Both the position numbers and the translations under genes were made by a program. Of a stretch of 64,000 nt of DNA, positions 54,850 through 64,000 are shown piece by piece. Where the stretch lies: contig CM068545.1 of NCBI GenBank assembly GCA_035048495.1, positions 19,440,741 to 19,504,740 on the forward strand, given 5' to 3'. Source of the DNA: Euptelea pleiosperma. Taxonomy: Eukaryota; Streptophyta; Magnoliopsida; Ranunculales; Eupteleaceae. Under the pieces are notes generated by a model. The model was given only the letters and a program-made list of their open reading frames with translations. It was not told where the DNA came from and did not search any database. How positions within the stretch are numbered: the first letter of the stretch is position 1; every line of letters starts with the position of its first letter.

Positions 54850-55150
54850 TACGATGCACGTGCACCTTACATGTGGCAACACGTTAGCACAGTCGTAGGG
54901 ATCACTTATATGTCCCATACCTAGATGGACCTTCGTGCCAAAAATCAGTCTATTAATTATTTTTAAGGATTTGATAGGAGTCGTTTTCTTGGGTTAATTT
55001 TTAACCGTAGATTTTGAGCATTTTATGGGTATTCAGATCCAAAGGTTTGAGATCACTAAACAGGCTTATATAGCTCAACCTAGGGATGGGACAAACATCC
55101 ATGCAGTCAGTGGTCCCTAAGAGTGTCACGTGGTATATACTATTATCCCT
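54850..55150. mobile_element. MITE family A, diverged copy A10
   Basis: Words gcacgtgcaccttacatgtg, ccaaaaatcagtctatta, ttttatgggtattcagatcc and gacaaacatccatgcagtca mark a palindrome with gagtgtcacgtggt at its right. Ends are not sharp. Confidence 0.5.
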
Positions 55151-55375
55151 CATCATCAATGATGATGATAAGGGATGCGGGCGTGCTCGACATCCTTGAA
55201 CTGTGTAGGCCTACTCCAACCCAGGTTCGTCTTTTCTTTATAATAGAGGCACTTAATGAGGGAAGGTTTTGCCTTTGAAAGTAGAGAGGCTTTTAATTGT
55301 GTCACATATGTGGCACTACTGGTTGTTGCTTAATTTATAACAGTATAGATAGATTAATTATATATGTATATATAT

Positions 55376-55760
55376 GGCTCAGGCTCCGAGGACTCCCTTT
55401 TCTGACCCGGCCCCTTTCCGGAGTCTTGTTCTCGGCCGTTGGATTCACAAATCCAACGGTGGTTGAGTGCTAACAAAAAGTGAATGTCAACTCAGCGTTA
55501 ACCACCATTGGATTCTCGGAATCCACAGTCGAGAAGAGGACTCTCGAGAGGGGTCAGAAAAAGGGGGTCCCTGAGCCCGACCCCCTTTTTTTGACCCCTC
55601 TGCATGTTTTCGGCTCAACCGTGGATTTCAAGAATCCAACGATGGTTGTCAAAGCCGAAAAAGTGATGTCATAGGGTCAGGCTTAGAGGACCCCTTTTTT
55701 CTAACCCCACTTGGTGTTCGCATGCTCGGCCGTTGATTTCAAGAAATTAAAAGCGGTTGT
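55376..55760. mobile_element. MITE family C, copy 2 (55376-55585) and partial copy 3
   Basis: Copy 2: ggctcaggctccgaggactc ... gggggtccctgagcccgacc, with arms cgttggattcacaaatccaa and attggattctcggaatccac. Copy 3 (about 55590-55760) has ccgtggatttcaagaatcc and tgatgtcatagggtcaggct in a shorter arrangement. The AT region 55151-55375 has nothing. Confidence 0.65.
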
Positions 55761-55779
55761 CAACACCGTAAAAAAGTGA

Positions 55780-56105
55780 AAAAGAGAATCAATGGCTGAT
55801 TTTCGGTGAGATGATCTCCTCACCATATAGATCACCCCTACAAAAAAATCAGCTCATTCTAAAATTTAGGACCCCTCAAGTGTGATCTTCAAGTTAACGA
55901 TAAAAATAGATGGTCCATAATTCTTCAACTTGTAAACCAGTCTACAAATATCATAATGATTTGAATTTTTGTGAGGATGTCTCCTCATCATAGAGACCCA
56001 TCCTCGCACAAAATCATCCAATTCCAAAACTTATAATTTATATATTGGCCTAGGCCAAATTTTTTGTTGTAAAAATTGTTGTCCCTCAATCCTGACCCTA
56101 TAATA
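55780..56105. mobile_element. MITE family B, long variant, partial
   Basis: Shows gaatcaatggctgattttcg, ggtgagatgatctcctcacc, gtgaggatgtctcctcatca and then half of the inner palindrome tatattggcctaggcc; the right end attgttgtccctcaatcctg matches the variant at 20.1-20.7 kb. Confidence 0.6.
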
Positions 56106-56565
56106 CTAAGACGATGCCCACCTTCACTTACCAACCACTAACCCGCTTACGTACCCAAGTTTTATTTTTCAAATATATGGTAAAAGGGGGATTACCCCTT
56201 CTTTCTCTTTGATACGTCTTTAGTATATGAGGTGGAGAGCAACATCCTATCTGGCCTATATATTCCGTCAACAAGCCAGCAGCCAAAAAGAAGGAGACGA
56301 AGAGAGGGTATGGAAACTAGCATTGGATGGGTCCCACACATGCCATATGCTACATTGGATCGGTCAATGACCGTCGCTTTTGTACATTTTCTTCTCGAGA
56401 ACGTCCATCGTAGTTTTTCTAAACAACCAAAATAAAGTGCAGTGGATAAGCTGGTTAGGTTCATCGGATCTGACTTATACAAGATTCTTGGTGGGCCACA
56501 TCACATGGTGGGCTCCAACAGACACATGCACCACGTATCACCTCTCTTAGAGTCCATATCTTTTT
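56106..56565. other. Intergenic, no gene seen
   Basis: Two overlapping opposite frames (56192-56482) have no family. No other features. Confidence 0.35.
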
Positions 56566-56570
56566 GCACG

Positions 56571-56755
56571 TCAAAATAAAGTGGTGATCATATGGTCCGG
56601 AGTCCATGTGGTGCCCTAACTGGTGGCACATTTTGATTGGTGTTTATTATATTTAAATTTATATTTTAGTAACCCGAAGTATGCAACACCAATCAAAATG
56701 TGTCACCAATTGAGCACCACATGGACCCCGGATCATACGATCAGCACTCGTCAAG
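56571..56755. mobile_element. Short palindromic MITE (family I)
   Basis: ggtgatcatatggtccggag, tccatgtggtgc and ggcacattttgattggtgtt on the left mirror aacaccaatcaaaatgtgtc, gcaccacatgga and ccggatcatacgatcagcac on the right, with an AT-rich loop (56645-56680). Stem of about 65 bp. Confidence 0.7.
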
Positions 56756-57076
56756 ATTTAGACCTCTCACAAACAATTAAAGGCGTCAATCTCCCGTGAC
56801 TTCGGGTGACCAAATGTGAAAAAGACGGTTAAAATGTTCGTTGGAAGGACGTTGGGTCATGGAGAAAGAATGAGAAATTAGCCGTTTTTGCTTGTTTTTG
56901 TGTAGAAGAAGGGAGTGGTATTAGTGGGAAAGGTAGCCTAGCAGATAACTGCGCCTTGTCGTCCACTCAAAGATCCCTCTGACAAACCAAACTCTGACAG
57001 CACATAATGTTAGTAGGACTTGGATTTTCTCCAATGAGCAAGTGTTGCGCATGGAATTCAACGGGGAAAATGAAAC

Positions 57077-57377
57077 CATGGTTTAAACTTTAAATAACGG
57101 CCGTTATAACGGATTGGGGCCTCCCCCATTACGTTACGTACCATTTTAGCACTCACAAGATAACGTTATTTCTGGAAAAAATTGTTTAAAAATGCCCCTT
57201 TTTTTGTCATAAATTTTATTGAAAATTGAAAATTCAAATTTTGAATTTTAGCACCGTCTTTTTTCATTATTTTCCCATTTTTGCCTGTGTTACAATCCGA
57301 TATAACAGCTGTCATAATGGAAAAAACGGTAACTCCCCCAGTCCGTTGTACCCTTATAACGGCCCCTTTGAACCTTG
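57077..57377. mobile_element. hAT-type MITE (CATGGTTTAAA ends) with 8-bp target duplication
   Basis: Left end CATGGTTTAAACTTTAAATA and right end ...ccctttgaaccttg (inverse CAAGGTTCAAAGGG); inner words aacggccgttataacgg and cccttataacggcccc. AATGAAAC stands at 57069-57076 and 57378-57385. Related left ends occur at 31854 and 46368. Confidence 0.82.
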
Positions 57378-57385
57378 AATGAAAC

Positions 57386-58560
57386 TGCCCTCCTAATCTG
57401 ATCCTCCTAGGATCAAGACTGTTGGATGATCTTAAAGATTCGCGTGGTGTGAATTCCAAAGTCCATCGATCCAATTGTATGGCATACTAGAAAGGATGTT
57501 CTCCTCACGACAACTTCAACAAGCTCGATCAATGATGCCATTTCTTACTAGCTATGTAACAAGTGACGGGTTGTCTCCCCACTTATACCCCCTCTTATAG
57601 GCTTCAATACAGAAGGGTCGAGATCTTATTCCCCAATTGGATGGTGGATCTCAGCCAATTACACCCAATTTTGGCAAATGCTTTGTCAGGGAGTAACGTA
57701 GGCACAGGTCACCCACTAGTCTATTACAAAAACAAAAGAAAAGAAAATGAAAGGGAATATCTTTTCTTAAAACGTGTTTATGGGATTTGAAATCTAATAA
57801 TATAATTGATTTTCTTTGTTTCTTCGAAAAGTGCAGCCTCAAGAACGATAGCTGAAAAGGGATTGTATTTTGGGAGAGAAGTTTCCGTGGGGCCATCTAC
57901 ATATGATGGTTTGAAGAACTATTTTTTGTAAGATAATGTCTTAATTAACATGCCTTACACTTGCCAAGAAATAGATTATCCTTACCATTAATTTTCATCC
58001 TTTTTTATACTTCTATCCGTAAGAGTTCCACATTAAATGTATATCTATTTTCAACGTTATTGTGTTTTTTTCTGAAACGGTGAAATATTTTTCATTCCGC
58101 GTTATGCTTCTTGCACAGCATATTTATTCTACTATATGCATTATGCTTCTTGCATAGCATATCTATTCTACTATATAATTGACGAAGGTCCTTCTTGCGT
58201 GCCTCACGTTAAATCCTAAATATGCTTAAAATACCTCTCTTTTGTTTCTTTTCATTTTCTTATTTTTTACTTTGGAAGGGGTTCTTCGGTCTTATTGGTG
58301 TCGAAGATACATCAGCCCTGCAACTCTTTAATGCTCTTTTATTATAAAAAATATAAAATATTATTCCTAATATTACCCTCAAGTTCATTAAATTGACAAG
58401 CATTGCTTCTTTCGGGTGTAAAAATTGTTTTAATTGATAAGGGTTCTTTTGTCATTCAGTATTTTCACATTCCAACGTAGTTGTTCAAGCGATCATTACA
58501 TTTAATTAACGTAGCACTTAAACTATTCATTGAAAAAAATTAGATGATAGATCCATCCTC
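57386..58560. other. Intergenic, no gene recognised
   Basis: The frame at 57563-57790 opens with TTG and has no family. 58120-58170 has a local duplication (cttcttgcacagcatatttattctacta / cttcttgcatagcatatctattctacta). AT-rich remainder. Confidence 0.35.
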
Positions 58561-59190
58561 GAAGTTGATAATTGACCCACATTGTAAGCTACATGGTACA
58601 CTATCGGAGGATACTAACCGTATGGATGTCTAACACATTACTAAATGAACTTATGTAACAAAAATAAGCCTGATTAGTAATTTCTAACTTTTTTATCGTA
58701 ATTCTTGAAATACACGGTGGAAAATAATCTATGAAAATGACTCTAATACAATGGCTATAAATTACTAATGGGTGAATTTTGATACGTAGATCTAACTATA
58801 TGATGGTAAAAACATCTATACGGTGAGTGGTATCTAAGAGTGTTCCACGTGGATCATAATATGGTCCATCATTAACTTGGATGTTTTAAAAATAAAAACA
58901 AAACCAAAAGCTACCGCACATACTTCATTATTAAAATAGTAATAATCACATAGTTCAAGAGCCATGGATATTATCATGTTGTATAGTGGTGTTATTTTGT
59001 CACTAGCCAAATAATACTCAAAATCTACGGTTAAAAACAAACAATGAGAAAGACTAATCCAATGGACAAAAATAACTAATCGGGATGAATTTTCGTATGT
59101 AGATCCCCCTAGGGATGGACAAAATGTCTATACAGTCATCGATCTCTAAGGTGCTGCCATGTGTAAGGTGCACGTGCATCGCACGTGGCA
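58560..59190. mobile_element. MITE family A, diverged copies A11 and A12
   Basis: 58570-58875: ccacattgtaagctacatgg ... gttccacgtggatcataata, arms weakly paired. 59070-59190: right arm only (ttcgtatgtagatccccctagg ... gtgcacgtgcatcgcacgtg). The two are separated by AT-rich DNA and may be one disrupted element. Confidence 0.5.
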
Positions 59191-59600
59191 TTTCCCTAGT
59201 TTAGTTTAATCCAAAATTAAAAAACATTGGTGCACTGGAAGAAGCAAATTATGCTATCGAAATAATCAATGTTTGAAACTCAGACCGGCCTGGCCAAGCC
59301 TGTTGAACTAGAAAACTGGTGACCCTCTACATAGGACTGAAAATAGAAACACAGTAACCAGGCTCGAACCCATCTTTCAGACTACCCAAACCCATCCTGA
59401 GTTCCACCCCGAGAGATTGGCCTGAACCTGAATCAAACTCAGGCCAGATACACGAGTCCGAGTTGAAAAAAAAAAAAAAAGGAAGCCCTCCCTCCAACGG
59501 TCACATGACTATTGGAGAGAAATTGTTCTCTTGATTGAACACACAAAGAAAAAAATGTTTATATATTATACTACCAAAAGCCCTTAATTTTATTCACAAG

Positions 59601-60120
59601 GCTGTGTTTGGGTGAGCTAGAAAAACATGCGTTTGGGTGAGCTAAGAAAGGGTCGGGCTCCGTTGACAGATCTAAAATGATAGGTATCTGTACATGGACA
59701 CAATATAAGCCACGTGGCACACTCTTTCAGGACTTTGATCGTATGGATGCTTGTCCTATTCCATGAAGGACCTACAAACCAAAAATCAGCCTGATTAGTG
59801 ATTTAGTGTTGGATCTTTGTACCTCAAATACTGCTCAAATTTCCACATTTGAGATCAGCCCAAGAAAATAAGTCCAATCCGAAGCCTATAAATCACTAAT
59901 CAGGCTGATTTTTGGTTTGTAGGTCCACCATGGGATAGGACAAACATCCATACGGTCAGAGTCCTGTAAGAGTGTGCCATGTGGCTTATATTGTGTCCCT
60001 GTACAAATACCTATCATTTTATCTATCAACGGAACCCGACTCAAATAGAAAAACACTTTAAAATAGCAACTAAAGTCCTTAATTCGTGAAAAGCAAAAGT
60101 TGTTTTTTAACGGCTTAAGC
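59601..60120. mobile_element. GGCTGTGTTTGGGT element interrupted by a family A MITE (59652-60042)
   Basis: The outer element starts ggctgtgtttgggtgagcta. After 'gagctaagaaa' comes GGGTCGGGCTCCGTTGACAG, a family A MITE ending tatcaacggaacccgactc, with GCCACGTGGC at 59709-59718. Beyond it, agaaaaacactttaaaatag continues outer-element style text. No exact target duplication was identified. Confidence 0.6.
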
Positions 60121-61680
60121 TTTTGCTTTTGCGGGAAGCTATTTTCAACGAAATTCGTTTCCCATCGTGTCCCCCACATTTTTTTGTAATTTCAAAACTA
60201 CCCTTGTTAACAAAATGGGTCTGATGAGATGAGAACCTAATTTCTAAGGAAGCCGTCGAAGTAGAGAAGCAAGAACCAGAGAATCCACGCATCTCATCCT
60301 CATTCGTATCCCTTTCGGGTGAATTTCATAACAAAAACCTAGCTTTCTTCTTGATCTCTCAGATCTGTGTTTCCTTTTTTTTCGTTTTTTTGCATCTCAC
60401 CAAAAATCAGCCAATGATTTATCTTCTATGTGGGTACGATTAGTAGACAAACTTGATTTGTTAGTTTACATAGAAATTTGTTTGTCTACTATAGAAATTG
60501 TTTGTTGATGGAGTTGGGCAGGAGGATGAGGCTAGATTGGGGATTAAACATGTGTTTCTTATTTAAGTTTGTCGTGCCCATCCTGTGTTTGTTGAAATGA
60601 TTACAAGAACTATGGGTAACTAAACTCAACATATATATGTTTCAAGTCATCTAAAAGATTAGAAGAGCTCTAATGTAAAGAGAAGAGAAATTTGTGGCAC
60701 ATTCATTTGGGCCCACTGACCGATGAATGATTGGCCCACCCCTTGGTGGAAAGACACACCAACAATTAGCCTCTTCAATGTTCTATAAGTTTGAGCCCAA
60801 AATGTTCTGTAAGTATGAGCCACTTCCTTTGAGCTCAAAATGTTGAACCCAACTGGGCACGTGTATCCCAAGTTACTTGACTACACCGATTTGGCAGTCC
60901 GGTTTGCCGCCATGAGAGGGAAGTAAAGAGTAAGAGTAAAAGAGCAAGCGAAGCTTAAAATCTCTATCTTCTTATCTATATATGATTTTTGTCCTCGTAT
61001 TCTTCTCGTATTTGTTTCCCTTATTTGGTTTCTTGCTTTTATAATTCAAAGCATCCTATAGGTAGTGTACTACTTTGACTCCTCTATCCTTTTGCCCTTC
61101 AATCCAGATCTCCGGATTTCAGACTCTAACAAGATTGTGAAATTTGTAATGGTGCACCATCTCTCCTTATAAATTTATCTATATTATAGATAGTAAATGA
61201 GATGAGTTTTTTTTACTAGATTATTGTTAAGGGCTTGAGTTTCAATTTTCTTAGTGCATAATCTGAGTTTGGATAAGAGCTTGAACTCCGTCAAATCTGT
61301 TAGTGAGGTATTACACTATACCAATAATAATAGACTCAGAGAAAGGAAAATAATTTCAGTTATACAGATATGCCCGTTTTTTGGTAATCAAGATACTATT
61401 ATAATCAGGAACCAAAACTATAATTATTTAAGGCATTTATGATGATGATATAAAAACTCAAAATGGTTTAAAGTCCAAAATGGCTTGAAAGGACTACATG
61501 ACATGGTTGACCTTGCCTTTAAGTACTCTAATGGCATTCGCATTACTCTAGAGAATCACTGTGAGACATTTTGCTACTTATCGAGGTGGTCCCCTTGAGG
61601 CAGGAAGTATCTCCATGTGGACACCTTTGAATGGTTAAAGTGTTATATAATTTTGTATAAGGGTGTTAGATATTTTCGTC
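60121..61680. other. Intergenic, no gene recognised
   Basis: 60393-60440 is a family B fragment (caccaaaaatcagccaatga ... tctatgtgggtacg). 60690-60780 is a family F fragment. Leader-like CT-rich text occurs at 60340-60390. No coding gene is supported. Confidence 0.4.
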
Positions 61681-62268
61681 AGAAAATTTTCGAAACAAAC
61701 CCAAGTTTAAAGGTATTTTTCAAAAAGAACCGTATTCTTTGAAATTTGTCAAAACAAACCTAGGACGCCGAACCGTTTGGCGTATTCTCACAAAACTTTA
61801 AAATGGTTGAATTGCCCTCTTCAAATGATACGCCAAACAGTCTGGCGTATGTTGATATAAGACGCCATACAGTATGACAAAATGATACGCCATATTGTTA
61901 GGCGTTTATTTTTTACCGTGTTAACTTGAAACCCACATTTGATGATGTTAGAAATTTCTGATTAGGTGATATATGTCCTCGCCAAAAATCGACCATTGAT
62001 TTATCTTCCATGTGGGTACACCAAAATTGTGTGTGAAAAAAAAAGTCAAATCACTATCAGACGCCATACTGTTTGGCGTCTGACACCAATTTGACTTTTT
62101 TCAAGCGACAGGACAAGGGCAAATCTGCCATTAAAATATTTTCTCGAACATATGCCAAACAGTTCGGCGTCCTAGGTTTGTTTTGATAAATTTTCAAAAA
62201 TATGATTCTTTTTGAAAAATACCCTTAAACTTGGGTTTGTTTCAAAAAAATTTCGTATTTCCATAAAT
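61681..62268. mobile_element. Palindromic element (family E, GGCGT words) with family B piece inside
   Basis: Left arm cgaaacaaacccaagtttaa, ttcaaaaagaaccgtattc, caaacctaggacgccgaacc; right arm ttcggcgtcctaggtttgtt, atgattctttttgaaaaata, aaacttgggtttgtttc. Inside are four or more gccatactgtttggcgt-type words. About 61912-62033 is a family B fragment (ttttaccgtgttaacttgaa ... atgtgggtacaccaaaattg) that breaks the centre. Confidence 0.75.
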
Positions 62269-62514
62269 AGGTGCTTAGAGGTATTTCCTTGTTTTTTTTT
62301 ATTTTTTATTTTTAAACAATTACCTCAAAATTGTTTATTATTGTTTTTTTTTTTTTTAAATCAACATAAAATTTTAAGGAAATGAATTTTTGACTTTAAT
62401 AATGCCAAATTAACTTTTTGACATATAAGTTAAGTGTTTTACCAAACAAACTTTTGCTTCCAAATAACAAAATTTTAGTTCGTCAACTTAATTTAGAATC
62501 AACTTTTTGCTTCC

Positions 62515-62755
62515 ATTGATAAGTGGATCTATAGATAAAAAATTGGGCCTGATTGGTGATTTCTAACCGTTGGATCTGAGCACCCTAAATAACACTTGAA
62601 ACCTATGATTAAAAAGCAATCCATGAAAAAGACTCAAATCTAATGGTTAGAAATTACCAAGTAGGCTGATTGGTTTGTATATCCCCTTAGGGATGTGCCA
62701 AACATTCATACGGCAAGTGGTCTCTAAGAGTGTGCCACATGGGCCATAAGGTGGT
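62515..62755. mobile_element. MITE family A, diverged copy A13
   Basis: gtggatctatagataaaaaa, ttctaaccgttggatctgag and mirrored tggttagaaattaccaag, ctctaagagtgtgccacatg. Only the inner palindrome is recognisable; it lies about 300 bases upstream of the SAP30BP-like gene. Confidence 0.5.
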
Positions 62756-63056
62756 AGATGATGACAATGATGATGATAGAGAGGTCTTACTAATTAAGCC
62801 CATTTTTTAGGGGTTTACAATAAATACCCCTTTTGTTTTGGAGGGCACATTCATCAACCAAATTTGCTAGGCATTCATCAACAGCTTAATTGATCCTCTT
62901 TCGTTTCTGGAATCCCCTCGCAACGGCCAGAGCTTCAAGTTCAAGCCTTCAACTGCTCTTTAGATTGAAGAGGTAGCAGATTTATAAAACCCCAAACCCT
63001 AAACTTTCTGTCTGTTAAATATATCAGCAGGTTTGAAGGACGAAACCCTAGTTTCC

Positions 63057-63668
63057 ATGGCGTCCAGGAGGAAAGAATCCGAAGGTATCGCTCTGTTATC
63101 CATGTACAATGACGAAGACGAAGACATGGAGGACGTCGACGAAGACGACGAAGAACATTTGGGGAACAGTGATAGGATTGCTTCAGATTCTGCTCACGAG
63201 GCTACCCCTCCTCTCCTTCAATCCCAATCTTCTCTTCCCGCCGAAGATTCAACACCGAAAACTGATACGGTTGCACCACCAACACTGCAGCCACAGCTGT
63301 TGTTATCTTCACCACCGTCGCAGCCGTTGCCACTGCCTCCTCCTCCTCCTCAGAGAACAAGAAAGGGAACTCTTGCGATCGTCGATTATGCCCATGACGA
63401 AACCGCAATGTCGCCCGAAGCTGAGGTAATTTATGTCACTCGTATACTAACTTGATTGGTAATTCTTCAGAATTATCTAGTGGAGTTTGGGTTGAGAAAT
63501 TTAAGATCTTTTACTTGATTTAGTACTCCTATTAGTCTCTCATTCAATTGATGGAAAATACGTTGTTCAATGTATGTAGTTATTGGTTTTTTGACGTCTA
63601 ACTGCAGGAAGGCGAAATTGTGAGCTCTGGTCATGTCTTGTTCGGGGTGGAGTTTCAAACTGCAAAAG
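63057..63668 (+). CDS. SAP30BP/HCNGP-like transcriptional regulator, 5' part
   Basis: First two exons of a gene that continues past the window: 63057-63425 and 63608-63668. The start chosen is ATG 63057 (MASRRKESEGIALLSMYNDE), typical of plant SAP30BP-like proteins; a TTG-led extension begins at 63033. Exon 1 has an acidic run (DEDEDMEDVDEDDEE), a proline-rich part and KGTLAIVDYAHDETAMSPEA. The donor is GAG|GTAATT, the acceptor TGCAG|GAAGGC, phase 0, so exon 2 continues as EGEIVSSGHVLFGVEFQTAK; the join gives the S-P-E-x-E-E-G-E-I motif of the family. The next donor, AAAAG|GTATC, is at 63668/63669. The conserved HCNGP domain should lie in the exons outside. In animals SAP30BP acts in the nucleus in transcription and splicing; the plant role is unclear. 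Confidence 0.85.
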
Positions 63669-64000
63669 GTATCTTTTACTAGTTTGCGATTAAGGAATCA
63701 AAGATATCTAGAAAGTGAATTTATTTGTGATAATACCCATATTGTTCTATGTTCACTTTGCATGATATTCTGTTGGAACTTTAATAAAATTCACATCAAG
63801 GGATGTAAATTCTCATGTATTATTGACATATCTAGCAGGCTAAAATACAAATCTTTGTGTGGGAAATGGTGTGAATGAGGGAGATTATGAATAAAGAGAT
63901 ATGGAAAGTTGTATGAGCATCCATTTGGTACACTGGAGATTTGTAGAAGGGCCAGAGAAACTGTAGAGGGAAGATTGCTTCGTGTAGAAAGGAGATATAA
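63669..64000 (+). other. Intron 2 of the SAP30BP-like gene, to window end
   Basis: Starts with gtatcttttact. No acceptor followed by a convincing exon is evident before 64000, so the intron probably continues beyond the window. Frames here are chance. Confidence 0.5.

Overview
The window is nuclear DNA of a flowering plant. It has intron-poor genes with plant-only domain architectures (DOG1 domain, CIPK kinases with NAF motif, an LRR receptor-like kinase) scattered through AT-rich intergenic DNA full of plant LINE remnants, a CACTA remnant and many short inverted-repeat elements (MITEs). I cannot name the species.

Layout. 0-19 kb: three DOG1-domain genes, all on the minus strand (1774-2463, 6806-7519, 17892-18638), separated by MITEs, LINE remnants and an AT-rich insertion with a ~190-bp tandem array. 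19-32.5 kb: no gene found; a hAT-type MITE with a perfect 8-bp target duplication, a ~5.8-kb dead LINE on the minus strand (23.6-29.4 kb) bracketed by inverted copies of one MITE, and two copies of a zinc-knuckle gag-like fragment. 33.0-43.9 kb: two single-exon CIPK genes, tail to tail, CIPK20-like (33022-34362, +) and CIPK12/19-like (42548-43903, -). 50.4-54.0 kb: a two-exon LRR receptor-like kinase of the MEE62/CaMRLK type whose frame is broken by an 11-bp tandem duplication and whose kinase domain lacks catalytic motifs. 54-62.8 kb: more MITEs. The right edge (63057 on) holds the first two exons of a SAP30BP/HCNGP-like regulator that runs out of the window.

How the genes relate. The order DOG1 - CIPK20 - CIPK19 - LRR-RLK is, from memory, that of Arabidopsis At5g45830-At5g45800, and the related At4g18650-At4g18700 block also pairs DOG1-like genes with a CIPK (CIPK12). 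I therefore read this as a conserved neighbourhood linking seed-dormancy control (DOG1) with calcium-sensor kinases (CIPK), expanded here by transposons. Only the third DOG1 protein, the one nearest the CIPKs, keeps the two-histidine C-terminal motif reported to bind haem in Arabidopsis DOG1. One MITE family spreads perfect GCCACGTGGC G-boxes (ABRE-like) across the region.
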